From assembly GCA_037893245.1 (NCBI GenBank), contig JBAIAA010000506.1:557001-621000 (forward strand): 64,000 bases of DNA, written 5' to 3'. The notes below the pieces were generated by a model. The model saw nothing but the letters and a program-made list of their open reading frames with translations. It was not told the DNA's origin and made no database searches. How positions within the stretch are numbered: the first letter of the stretch is position 1; each line of letters starts with the position of its first letter. Shown one piece after another: positions 33,601 through 45,229 of this stretch. The translations under genes were made by a program, and so were the position numbers. The DNA comes from Crossaster papposus. Lineage: Eukaryota; Echinodermata; Asteroidea; Velatida; Solasteridae.

Positions 33601-35433
33601 GACGGTGAACAAAACCGAAAGGTGTTTTTTAACCTCAATGGGCGCTATAGAGTGTTGGAAGTTCATTTCGCGTTCTGACGGTGACAAAAACCGAAAATTG
33701 TTTTTTAGGCTCAAGGGGCACTATAGACCATTTGGGAGTGTTGGAAGTTCATTTCTCGTTCTGACGGTGAACAAAACCGAAAGGTGTTTTTTAGCCTCAA
33801 TGGGCGCTATAGACCATTTGGGAGTGTTGGAAGTTCATTTCGCGTTCTGACGGTGAACAAAACCGAAAGGTGTTTTTTAGCCTCAATGGGCGCTATAGAC
33901 CATTTGGGAGTGTTGGAAGTTCATTTCGCGTTCTGACGGTGAAAAAAACCGAAAAGTGTTTTTTAGGCTCAATGGGCGCTTTCAACCATTTGGGAGTGTT
34001 GGAATTTCACTTCGCGTTCTGACGGTGACAAAAAACGAAAAGTGTTTTTTAGCCTTAATGGGCGCTATAGACCATTTGGGAGTGTTGGAAGTTCATTTCT
34101 CGTTCTGACGGTGAACAAAACCGAAAGGTGTTTTTTAGCCTCAATGGGCGCTATAGAGTGTTGGAAGTTCATTTCGCGTTCTGACGGTGAAAAAAACCGA
34201 AAATTGTTTTTTAGGCTCAAGGGGCGCTATAGACCATTTGGGAGTGTTGGAAGTTCATTTCCCGTTCTGACGGTGAAACAAACCGAAAAGTGTTGTTTAG
34301 CCCCAATGGGCGCTATAGACCATTTGGTAGTGTTGGAAGTTCATTTCGCGTTCTGACGGTGACAAAAACCGAAAAGTGTTTTTTAGGCTCAAGGGGCGCT
34401 ATAGACCATTTGGGAGTGTTGGAAGTTCATTTCTCGTTCTGACGGTGAAAAAAAACGAAAAGTGTTTTTTAGCCTCAATGGGCGCTATAGACCATTTGGG
34501 AGTGTTGGAAGTTCATTTCTCGTTCTGACGGTGAACAAAACCGAAAGGTGTTTTTTAACCTCAATGGGCGCTATAGAGTGTTGGAAGTTCATTTCGCGTT
34601 CTGACGGTGAAAACAACCGAAAAGTGTTTTAAAGGCTCAATGAGCGCTTTCGACCATTTGGGAGTGTTGGAAGTTCACTTCGCCTTCTGACGGTGAACAA
34701 AACCGAAAGGTGTTTTTTAACCTCAATGGGCGCTATAGAGTGTTGGAAGTTCATTTCGCGTTCTGACGGTGAAAACAACCGAAAAGTGTTTTAAAGGCTC
34801 AATGAGCGCTTTCGACCATTTGGGAGTGTTGGAAGTTCACTTCGCCTTCTGACGGTGACAAAAAAACCGAAAAGTGTTCTTTAGCCTCAATGGGCGCTAT
34901 AGACCATTTGGGAGTGTTGGAAGTTCATTTCGCGTTCTGACGGTGAACAAAACCGAAAAGTATTTTTTAGCCTCAATGGGCGCCATAGACCATTTTGGAG
35001 TGTTGGAAGTTCAATTCGCGTTCTGACGGTAACCAAAAACGAAAAATGTTTTTTTAGCCTCAATGGGCGCTATATACCATTTGGTAGTGTTGGAAGTTCA
35101 TTTCGTGTTCTGACGGTCAATTGCGCCGAAAAGTGTTTGTTAGGCTTATTGTGCGCTATAGACCATTTGGGAGTGTTGGAATTTCACTTCGCGTTCTGAC
35201 GGTGACAAAAAACGAAAAGTGTTTTTTAGCCTCAATGGGCGCTATAGACCATTTGGGAGTGTTGGAAGTTCATTTCTCGTTCTGACGGTGAACAAAACCG
35301 AAAGGTGTTTTTTAACCTCAATGGGCGCTATAGAGTGTTGGAAGTTCATTTCGCGTTCTGACGGTGACAAAAACCGAAAATTGTTTTTTAGGCTCAAGGG
35401 GCACTATAGACCATTTGGGAGTGTTGGAAGTTC
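32165..35433 (+). repeat. 1,683-bp tandem duplication
   Basis: About 32,165-33,750 repeats at about 33,848-35,433. Rare variants confirm the offset: AGCCTTAATGGG at 32,371 and 34,054, and GAAAAATGTTTTTTT with its T at 33,364 and 35,047. GGCGCTTTCAACC and the double 162-bp dimer also match. One difference is GACAAAAACCG near 34,361 where the first copy has GAAAAAAACCG. The unit carries one h-i dimer per copy. Confidence 0.87.
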
Positions 35434-38400
35434 ATTTCGCGTTCTGACGGTGAAAAAAACCGAAAAGTGTTGTTCAGCCTCAATGGGCGCTATAGACCAT
35501 TTGGGAGTGTTGGAAGTTCATTTCGCGTTCTGACGGCAAAAAAAACCGGAGGTGTTTTTTAGCCTCAATGGGCGCAATAGACCATTTGGGAGTGTTGGAA
35601 GTTTATTTCCCGTTCTGACGGTGAAAAAAACCGGAAGTGTTGTTTAGCCCCAATGGGCGCTATAGACCATTTGGTAGTGTTGGAAGTTCATTTCTCGTTC
35701 TGACGGTGAACAAAACAGAAAGGTGTTTTAAAGGCTCAATGAGCGCTTTCGACCATTTGGGAGTGTTGGAAGTTCACTTCGCCTTCTGACCGTGACAAAA
35801 AAACCGAAAAGTGTTCTTTAGCCTCAATGGGCGCTATAGACCATTTGGGAGTGTTGGAAGTTCATTTCGCGTTCTGACGGTGAACAAAACCGAAAAGTAT
35901 TTTTTAGCCTCAATGGGCGCCATAGACCATTTTGGAGTGTTGGAAGTTCAATTCGCGTTCTGACGGTAACCAAAAACGAAAAGTTTTTTTTTAGCCTCAA
36001 TGGGCGCTATATACCGTTTGGTAGTGTTGGAAGTTCATTTCTCGTTCTGACGGTGAACAAAACCGAAAGGTGTTTTTTAGCCTCAATGGGCGCTATAGAG
36101 TGTTGGAAGTTCATTTCGCGTTCTGACGGTGAAAAAAACCGAAAATTGTTTTTTAGGCTCAAGGGGCGCTATAGACCATTTGGGAGTGTTGGAAGTTCAT
36201 TTCCCGTTCTGACGGTGAAACAAACCGAAAAGTGTTGTTTAGCCCCAATGGGCGCTATAGACCATTTGGTAGTGTTGGAAGTTCATTTCGCGTTCTGACG
36301 GTGAAAAAAACCGAAAATTGTTTTTTAGGCTCAAGGGGCGCTATAGACCATTTGGGAGTGTTGGAAGTTCATTTCCCGTTCTGACGGTGAAACAAACCGA
36401 AAAGTGTTGTTTAGCCCCAATGGGCGCTATAGACCATTTGGTAGTGTTGGAAGTTCATTTCGCGTTCTGACGGTGAAAAAAACCGAAAAGTGTTTTTTAG
36501 GCTCAAGGGGCGCTATAGACCATTTGGGAGTGTTGGAAGTTCATTTCTCGTTCTGACGGTGAAAAAAACCGAAAAGTGTTTTTTAGCCTCAATGGGCGCT
36601 ATAGACCATTTGGGAGTGTTGGAAGTTCATTTCTCGTTCTGACGGTGAACAAAACCGAAAGGTGTTTTTTAACCTCAATGGGCGCTATAGAGTGTTGGAA
36701 GTTCATTTCGCGTTCTGACGGTGAAAACAACCGAAAAGTGTTTTAAAGGCTCAATGAGCGCTTTCGACCATTTGGGAGTGTTGGAAGTTCACTTCGCCTT
36801 CTGACGGTGAACAAAACCGAAAGGTGTTTTTTAACCTCAATGGGCGCTATAGAGTGTTGGAAGTTCATTTCGCGTTCTGACGGTGAAAACAACCGAAAAG
36901 TGTTTTAAAGGCTCAATGAGCGCTTTCGACCATTTGGGAGTGTTGGAAGTTCACTTCGCCTTCTGACGGTGACAAAAAAACCGAAAAGTGTTCTTTAGCC
37001 TCAATGGGCGCTATAGACCATTTGGGAGTGTTGGAAGTTCATTTCGCGTTCTGACGGCAAAAAAAACCGGAGGTGTTTTTTAGCCTCAATGGGCGCAATA
37101 GACCATTTGGGAGTGTTGGAAGTTTATTTCCCGTTCTGACGGTGAAAAAAACCGGAAGTGTTGTTTAGCCCCAATGGGCGCTATAGACCATTTGGTAGTG
37201 TTGGAAGTTCATTTCTCGTTCTGACGGTGAACAAAACAGAAAGGTGTTTTAAAGGCTCAATGAGCGCTTTCGATCATTTGGGAGTGTTGGAAGTTCACTT
37301 CGCCTTCTGACCGTGACAAAAAAACCGAAAAGTGTTCTTTAGCCTCAATGGGCGCTATAGACCATTTGGGAGTGTTGGAAGTTCATTTCGCGTTCTGACG
37401 GTGAACAAAACCGAAAAGTATTTTTTAGCCTCAATGGGCGCCATAGACCATTTTGGAGTGTTGGAAGTTCAATTCGCGTTCTGACGGTAACCAAAAACGA
37501 AAAGGTTTTTTTTAGCCTCAATGGGCGCTATATACCGTTTGGTAGTGTTGGAAGTTCATTTCTCGTTCTGACGGTGAACAAAACCGAAAGGTGTTTTTTA
37601 GCCTCAATGGGCGCTATAGAGTGTTGGAAGTTCATTTCGCGTTATGACGGTGAAAAAAACCGAAAATTGTTTTTTAGGCTCAAGGGGCGCTATAGACCAT
37701 TTGGGAGTGTTGGAAGTTCAATTCCCGTTCTGACGGTGAAACAAACCGAAAAGTGTTGTTTAGCCCCAATGGGCGCTATAGACCATTTGGTAGTGTTGGA
37801 AGTTCATTTCGCGTTCTGACGGTGAAAAAAACCGAAAAGTGTTTTTTAGGCTCAAGGGGCGCTATAGACCATTTGGGAGTGTTGGAAGTTCATTTCTCGT
37901 TCTGACGGTGAAAAAAAACGAAAAGTGTTTTTTAGCCTCAATGGGCGCTATAGACCATTTGGGAGTGTTGGAAGTTCATTTCTCGTTCTGACGGTGAACA
38001 AAACCGAAAGGTGTTTTTTAACCTCAATGGGCGCTATAGAGTGTTGGAAGTTCATTTCGCGTTCTGACGGTGAAAACAACCGAAAAGTGTTTTAAAGGCT
38101 CAATGAGCGCTTTCGACCATTTGGGAGTGTTGGAAGTTCACTTCGCCTTCTGACGGTGAACAAAACCGAAAGGTGTTTTTTAACCTCAATGGGCGCTATA
38201 GAGTGTTGGAAGTTCATTTCGCGTTCTGACGGTGAAAACAACCGAAAAGTGTTTTAAAGGCTCAATGAGCGCTTTCGACCATTTGGGAGTGTTGGAAGTT
38301 CACTTCGCCTTCTGACGGTGACAAAAAAACCGAAAAGTGTTCTTTAGCCTCAATGGGCGCTATAGACCATTTGGGAGTGTTGGAAGTTCATTTCGCGTTC

Positions 38401-38681
38401 TGACGGTGAACAAAACCGAAAAGTATTTTTTAGCCTCAATGGGCGCCATAGACCATTTTGGAGTGTTGGAAGTTCAATTCGCGTTCTGACGGTAACCAAA
38501 AACGAAAAGTGTTTTTTTAGCCTCAATGGGCGCTATATACCATTTGGTAGTGTTGGAAGTTCATTTCGTGTTCTGACGGTCAATTGCGCCGAAAAGTGTT
38601 TGTTAGGCTTATTGTGCGCTATAGACCATTTGGGAGTGTTGGAATTTCACTTCGCGTTCTGACGGTGACAAAAAACGAAAA
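35434..38681 (+). repeat. 1,521-bp higher-order repeat with an added 172-bp dimer
   Basis: GACGGCAAAAAAAACCGG occurs at about 35,532 and 37,053, an offset of 1,521. TATATACCGTTTGG followed by a CTCG monomer repeats at the same offset (about 36,010 and 37,531). In both copies an i-type start is fused to a CTCG-type end, as if an i monomer and its neighbours were lost. The first copy has an extra 172 bp (36,129-36,472), so downstream landmarks are offset by about 1,349 instead. Private changes in copy two include GTTATGACGG near 37,640 and GATCATTTGG near 37,272. Confidence 0.84.
36129..36472 (+). repeat. 172-bp dimer tandem duplication
   Basis: CGAAAATTGTTTTTTAGG is seen at 36,140 and again at 36,312, exactly 172 bp apart. 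Each 172-bp copy carries the same two-monomer series: a CCCG unit ending GCCCCAATG and a GGTAG unit. Related blocks at 34.2, 37.7 and 40.2 kb have this dimer only once. The change is therefore a clean gain of two full monomers, identical by eye, and probably among the most recent events in the window. Confidence 0.87.
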
Positions 38682-39474
38682 GTGTTTTTTAGCCTCAATG
38701 GGCGCTATAGACCATTTGGGAGTGTTGGAAGTTCATTTCTCGTTCTGACGGTGAACAAAACCGAAAGGTGTTTTTTAACCTCAATGGGCGCTATAGAGTG
38801 TTGGAAGTTCATTTCGCGTTCTGACGGTGACAAAAACCGAAAATTGTTTTTTAGGCTCAAGGGGCACTATAGACCATTTGGGAGTGTTGGAAGTTCATTT
38901 CGCGTTCTGACGGTGAAAAAAACCGAAAAGTGTTGTTCAGCCTCAATGGGCGCTATAGACCATTTGGGAGTGTTGGAAGTTCATTTCGCGTTCTGACGGC
39001 GAAAAAAACCGGAGGTGTTTTTTAGCCTCAATGGGCGCAATAGACCATTTGGGAGTGTTGGAAGTTTATTTCCCGTTCTGACGGTGAAAAAAACCGGAAG
39101 TGTTGTTTAGCCCCAATGGGCGCTATAGACCATTTGGTAGTGTTGGAAGTTCATTTCTCGTTCTGACGGTGAACAAAACAGAAAGGTGTTTTAAAGGCTC
39201 AATGAGCGCTTTCGACCATTTGGGAGTGTTGGAAGTTCACTTCGCCTTCTGACCGTGACAAAAAAACCGAAAAGTGTTCTTTAGCCTCAATGGGCGCTAT
39301 AGACCATTTGGGAGTGTTGGAAGTTCATTTCGCGTTCTGACGGTGAACAAAACCGAAAAGTATTTTTTAGCCTCAATGGGCGCCATAGACCATTTTGGAG
39401 TGTTGGAAGTTCAATTCGCGTTCTGACGGTAACCAAAAACGAAAAGTGTTTTTTTAGCCTCAATGGGCGCTATA
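38682..39474 (+). repeat. GGCGCAATAGACC block, another copy
   Basis: This repeats the series at 35,219 (offset 3,463 bp), 20,234 and 9,436: CTCG monomer, short monomer with GACAAAAACCG, GGGGCACTATAG, GTGTTGTTCAGCC, GGCGAAAAAAACCGGAGG, GGCGCAATAGACC, then the GCGCTTTCGACC/CTTCGCC pair with GACCGTGACAAAAAAACCG. The last, with CCGTGAC in place of CGGTGAC, occurs only in these blocks as far as I saw. Confidence 0.78.
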
Positions 39475-41100
39475 TACCGTTTGGTAGTGTTGGAAGTTCA
39501 TTTCGTGTTCTGACGGTCAATTGCGCCGAAAAGTGTTTGTTAGGCTTATTGTGCGGTATAGACCATTTGGGAGTGTTGGAATTTCACTTCGCGTTCTGAC
39601 GGTGACAAAAACCGAAAAGTGTTTTTTAGTCTCAATGGGCGCTATAGACCATTTGGGAATGTTGGAAGTTCATTTCTCGTTCTGACGGTGAACAAAACCG
39701 AAAGGTGTTTTTTAGCCTCAATGGGCGCTATAGAGTGTTGGAAGTTCATTTCGCGTTCTGACGGTGAAAAAAACAGAAAAGTGTTTTTTAGGCTCAAAGG
39801 GCGCTATAGACCATTTGGGAGTGTTGGAAGTTCATTTCTCGTTCTGACGGTGAACAAAACCGAAAGGTGTTTTTTAGCCTCAATGGGCGCTATAGACCAT
39901 TTGGGAGTGTTGGAAGTTCATTTCGCGTTCTGACGGTGAAAAAAACCGAAAAGTGTTTTTTAGGCTCAATGGGCGCTTTCAACCATTTGGGAGTGTTGGA
40001 ATTTCACTTCACGTTCTGACGGTGACAAAAAACGAAAAGTGTTTTTTAGCCTCAATGGGCGCTATAGACCATTTGGGAGTGTTGGAAGTTCATTTCTCGT
40101 TCTGACGGTGAACAAAACCGAAAGGTGTTTTTTAGCCTCAATGGGCGCTATAGAGTGTTGGAAGTTCATTTCGCGTTCTGACGGTGAAAAAAACCGAAAA
40201 TTGTTTTTTAGGCTCAAGGGGCGCTATAGACCATTTGGGAGTGTTGGAAGTTCATTTCCCGTTCTGACGGTGAAACAAACCGAAAAGTGTTGTTTAGCCC
40301 CAATGGGCGCTATAGACCATTTGGTAGTGTTGGAAGTTCATTTCGCGTTCTGACGGTGAAAAAAACCGAAAAGTGTTTTTTAGGCTCAAGGGGCGCTATA
40401 GACCATTTGGGAGTGTTGGAAGTTCATTTCTCGTTCTGACGGTGAACAAAACCGAAAGGTGTTTTTTAGCCTCAATGGGCGCTATAGACCATTTGGGAGT
40501 GTTGGAAGTTCATTTCGCGTTCTGACGGTGAAAAAAACCGAAAAGTGTTTTTTAGGCTCAATGGTCGCTTTCAACCATTTGGGAGTGTTGGAATTTCACT
40601 TCGCGTTCTGACGGTGACAAAAAACGAAAAGTGTTTTTTAGCCTCAATGGGCGCTATAGACCATTTGGGAGTGTTGGAAGTTCATTTCTCGTTCTGACGG
40701 TGAACAAAACCGAAAGGTGTTTTTTAGCCTCAATGGGCGCTATAGAGTGTTGGAAGTTCATTTCGCGTTCTGACGGTGAAAAAAACCGAAAATTGTTTTT
40801 TAGGCTCAAGGGGCGCTATAGACCATTTGGGAGTGTTGGAAGTTCATTTCCCGTTCTGACGGTGAAACAAACCGAAAAGTGTTGTTTAGCCCCAATGGGC
40901 GCTATAGACCATTTGGTAGTGTTGGAAGTTCATTTCGCGTTCTGACGGTGAAAAAAACCGAAAAGTGTTTTTTAGGCTCAAGGGGCGCTATAGACCATTT
41001 GGGAGTGTTGGAAGTTCATTTCTCGTTCTGACGGTGAAAAAAAACGAAAAGTGTTTTTTAGCCTCAATGGGCGCTATAGACCATTTGGGAGTGTTGGAAG
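39475..41100 (+). repeat. Long-range triplicated block, copy 3
   Basis: This block follows 31,203 onward at an offset of 8,272 bp, with TATATACCGTTTGG at about 39,472, the k monomer at 39,619 and the twin clusters at 40,039 and 40,631. Private changes are GTGCGGTATAGACC near 39,552, CACTTCACGTTCTG near 40,007 and ATGGTCGCTTTCAACC near 40,562. The match weakens after about 41.1 kb, where only one 162-bp dimer is present instead of two. Confidence 0.84.
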
Positions 41101-43183
41101 TTCATTTCTCGTTCTGACGGTGAACAAAACCGAAAGGTGTTTTTTAACCTCAATGGGCGCTATAGAGTGTTGGAAGTTCATTTCGCGTTCTGACGGTGAA
41201 AACAACCGAAAAGTGTTTTAAAGGCTCAATGAGCGCTTTCGACCATTTGGGAGTGTTGGAAGTTCACTTTGCCTTCTGACGGTGACAAAAAAACCGAAAA
41301 GTGTTCTTTAGCCTCAATGGGCGCTATAGACCATTTGGGAGTGTTGGAAGTTCATTTCGCGTTCTGACGGTGAACAAAACCGAAAAGTATTTTTTAGCCT
41401 CAATGGGCGCCATAGACCATTTTGGAGTGTTGGAAGTTCATTTCGTGTTCTGACGGTCAATTGCGCCGAAAAGTGTTTGTTAGGCTTATTGTGCGCTATA
41501 GACCATTTGGGAGTGTTGGAATTTCACTTCGCGTTCTGACGGTGACAAAAAACGAAAAGTGTTTTTTAGCCTCAATGGGCGCTATAGACCATTTGGGAGT
41601 GTTGGAAGTTCATTTCTCGTTCTGACGGTGAACAAAACCGAAAGGTGTTTTTTAACCTCAATGGGCGCTATAGAGTGTTGGAAGTTCATTTCGCGTTCTG
41701 ACGGTGAAAAAAAACGAAAATTGTTTTTTAGGCTCAAGGGGCACTATAGACCATTTGGGAGTGTTGGAAGTTCATTTCGCGTTCTGACGGTGAAAAAAAC
41801 CCGAAAAGTGTTGTTCAGCCTCAATGGGCGCTATATACCATTTGGGAGTGTTGGAAGTTCATTTCGCGTTCTGACGGCGAAAAAAACCGGAAGTGTTTTT
41901 TTAGCCTCAATGGGCGCAATAGACCATTTGGGAGTGTTGGAAGTTTATTTCCCGTTCTGACGGTGAAAAAAACCGGAAGTGTTGTTTAGCCCCAATGGGC
42001 GCTATAGACCATTTGGGAGTGTTGGAAGTTCATTTCTCGTTCTGACGGTGACAAAAACCGAAAAGTGTTTTTTAGTCTCAATGGGCGCTATAGAGTGTTG
42101 GAAGTTCATTTCGCGTTCTGACGGTGAAAAAAAACGAAAATTGTTTTTTAGGCTCAAGGGGCGCTATAGACCATTTGGGAGTGTTGGAAGTTCATTTCCC
42201 GTTCTGACGGTGAAACAAACCGAAAAGTGTTGTTTAGCCCCAATGGGCGCTATAGACCATTTGGTAGTGTTGGAAGTTCATTTCGCGTTCTGACGGTGAA
42301 AAAAACCGAAAAGTGTTTTTTAGGCTCAAGGGGCGCTATAGACCATTTGGGAGTGTTGGAAGTTCATTTCTCGTTCTGACGGTGAAAAAAACCGAAAAGT
42401 GTTTTTTAGCCTCAATGGGCGCTATAGACCATTTGGGAGTGTTGGAAGTTCATTTCTCGTTCTGACGGTGAACAAAACCGAAAGGTGTTTTTTAACCTCA
42501 ATGGGCGCTATAGAGTGTTGGAAGTTCATTTCGCGTTCTGACGGTGAAAACAACCGAAAAGTGTTTTAAAGGCTCAATGAGCGCTTTCGACCATTTGGGA
42601 GTGTTGGAAGTTCACTTCGCCTTCTGACGGTGACAAAAAAACCGAAAAGTGTTCTTTAGCCTCAAGGGGCACTATAGACCATTTGGGAGTGTTGGAAGTT
42701 CATTTCGCGTTCTGACGGTGAAAAAAACCCGAAAAGTGTTGTTCAGCCTCAATGGGCGCTATATACCATTTGGGAGTGTTGGAAGTTCATTTCGCGTTCT
42801 GACGGCGAAAAAAACCGGAAGTGTTTTTTAGCCTCAATGGGCGCAATAGACCATTTGGGAGTGTTGGAATTTCACTTCGCGTTCTGACGGTGACAAAAAA
42901 CGAAAAGTGTTTTTTAGCCTCAAGGGGCGCTATAGACCATTTGGGAGTGTTGGAAGTTCATTTCTCGTTCTGACGGTGAACAAAACCGAAAGGTGTTTTT
43001 TAGCCTCAATGGGCGCTATAGAGTGTTGGAAGTTCATTTCGCGTTCTGACAGTGAAAAAAACAGAAAAGTGTTTTTTAGGCTCAAAGGGCGCTATAGACC
43101 ACTTGGGAGTGTTGGAAGTTCATTTCTCGTTCTGACGGTGAACAAAACCGAAAGGTGTTTTTTAGCCTCAATGGGCGCTATAG
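41101..43183 (+). repeat. Mosaic block with chimeric h/i monomer and a 928-bp sub-period
   Basis: A chimeric monomer near 41,422 starts as h (CCATTTTGGAGTGTTGGAAG) and ends as i (CATTTCGTGTTCTGACGG, CAATTGCGCC), the same fusion as near 25,861. The GGCGAAAAAAACCGGAAGTG unit occurs near 41,876 and 42,804, about 928 bp apart. The 41,979-42,580 stretch matches 25,156-25,750. The unusual CTTTAGCCTCAAGGGGCAC near 42,654 joins two different monomer series. No gene is visible. Confidence 0.77.
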
Positions 43184-45229
43184 ACCATTTGGGAGTGTTG
43201 GAAGTTCATTTCGCGTTCTGACGGTGAAAAAAACCAAAAAGTGTTTTTTAGGCTCAATGGGCGCTTTCGACCATTTGGAAGTGTTGGAATTTCACTTCGC
43301 GTTCTGACGGTGACAAAAAACGAAAAGTGTTTTTTAGCCTCAATGGGCGCTATAGACCATTTGGGAGTGTTGGAAGTTCATTTCGCGTTCTGACGGTGAA
43401 CAAAACCGAAAAGTATTTTTTAGCCTCAATGGGCGCCATAGACCATTTTGGAGTGTTGGAAGTTCAATTCGCGTTCTGACGGTAACCAAAAACGAAAAGT
43501 GTTTTTTTAGCCTCAATGGGCGCTATATACCATTTGGTAGTGTTGGAAGTTCATTTCGTGTTCTGACGGTCAATTGCGCCGAAAAGTGTTTGTTAGGCTT
43601 ATTGTGCGCTATAGACCATTTGGGAGTGTTGGAATTTCACTTCGCGTTCTGACGGTGACAAAAACCGAAAAGTGTTTTTTAGTCTCAATGGGCGCTATAG
43701 ACCATTTGGGAATGTTGGAAGTTCATTTCTCGTTCTGACGGTGAACAAAACCGAAAAGTGTTTTTTAGCCTCAATGGGCGCTATAGAGTGTTGGAAGTTC
43801 ATTTCGCGTTCTGACGGTGACAAAAACAGAAAAGTGTTTTTTAGGCTCAAAGGGCGCTATAGACCATTTGGGAGTGTTGGAAGTTCATTTCTCGTTCTGA
43901 CGGTGAACAAAACCGAAAGGTGTTTTTTAGCCTCAATGGGCGCTATAGACCATTTGGGAGTGTTGGAAGTTCATTTCGCGTTCTGACGGTGAAAAAAACC
44001 GAAAAGTGTTTTTTAGGCTCAATGGGCGCTTTCGACCATTTGGGAGTGTTGGAATTTCACTTTGCGTTCTGACGGTGACAAAAAACGAAAAGTGTTTTTT
44101 AGCCTCAATGGGCGCTATAGACCATTTGGGAGTGTTGGAAGTTCATTTCTCGTTCTGACGGTGAACAAAACCGAAAGGTGTTTTTTAGCCTCAATGGGCG
44201 CTATAGACCATTTGGGAGTGTTGGAAGTTCATTTCGCGTTCTGACGGTGAAAAAAACCAAAAGGTGTTTTTTAGGCTCAATGGGCGCTTTCGACCATTTG
44301 GAAGTGTTGGAATTTCACTTCGCGTTCTGACGGTGACAAAAAACGAAAAGTGTTTTTTAGCCTCAATGGGCGCTATAGACCATTTGGGAGTGTTGGAAGT
44401 TCATTTCGCGTTCTGACGGTGAACAAAACCGAAAAGTATTTTTGAGCCTCAATGGGCGCCATAGACCATTTTGGAGTGTTGGAAGTTCAATTCGCGTTCT
44501 GACGGTAACCAAAAACGAAAAGTGTTTTTTTAGCCTCAATGGGCGCTATATACCATTTGGTAGTGTTGGAAGTTCATTTCGTGTTCTGACGGTCAATTGC
44601 GCCGAAAAGTGTTTGTTAGGCTTATTGTGCGCTATAGACCATTTGGGAGTGTTGGAATTTCACTTCGCGTTCTGACGGTGACAAAAACCGAAAAGTGTTT
44701 TTTAGTCTCAATGGGCGCTATAGACCATTTGGGAATGTTGGAAGTTCATTTCTCGTTCTGACGGTGAACAAAACCGAAAAGTGTTTTTTAGCCTCAATGG
44801 GCGCTATAGAGTGTTGGAAGTTCATTTCGCGTTCTGACGGTGACAAAAACAGAAAAGTGTTTTTTAGGCTCAAAGGGCGCTATAGACCATTTGGGAGTGT
44901 TGGAAGTTCATTTCTCGTTCTGACGGTGAACAAAACCGAAAGGTGTTTTTTAGCCTCAATGGGCGCTATAGACCATTTGGGAGTGTTGGAAGTTCATTTC
45001 GCGTTCTGACGGTGAAAAAAACCGAAAAGTGTTTTTTAGGCTCAATGGGCGCTTTCGACCATTTGGGAGTGTTGGAATTTCACTTCGCGTTCTGACGGTG
45101 ACAAAAAACGAAAAGTGTTTTTTAGCCTCAATGGGCGCTATAGACCATTTGGGAGTGTTGGAAGTTCATTTCTCGTTCTGACGGTGAACAAAACCGAAGG
45201 GTGTTTTTTAGCCTCAATGGGCGCTATAG
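43184..45229 (+). repeat. 1,023-bp tandem duplication
   Basis: Copy one is about 43,184-44,206 and copy two about 44,207-45,229. Anchors are CCATTTGGAAGTGTTGG at about 43,274 and 44,297, and the k clusters at 43,672 and 44,695. The unit is about 12 monomers with one short one. Differences include ACCAAAAAGTG against ACCAAAAGGTG, and a T-to-G change giving GTATTTTTGAGCC near 44,440. Sequence on the left (about 42,900-43,620) is also shared with about 46,050-46,770 at an offset of 3,147. Confidence 0.84.
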
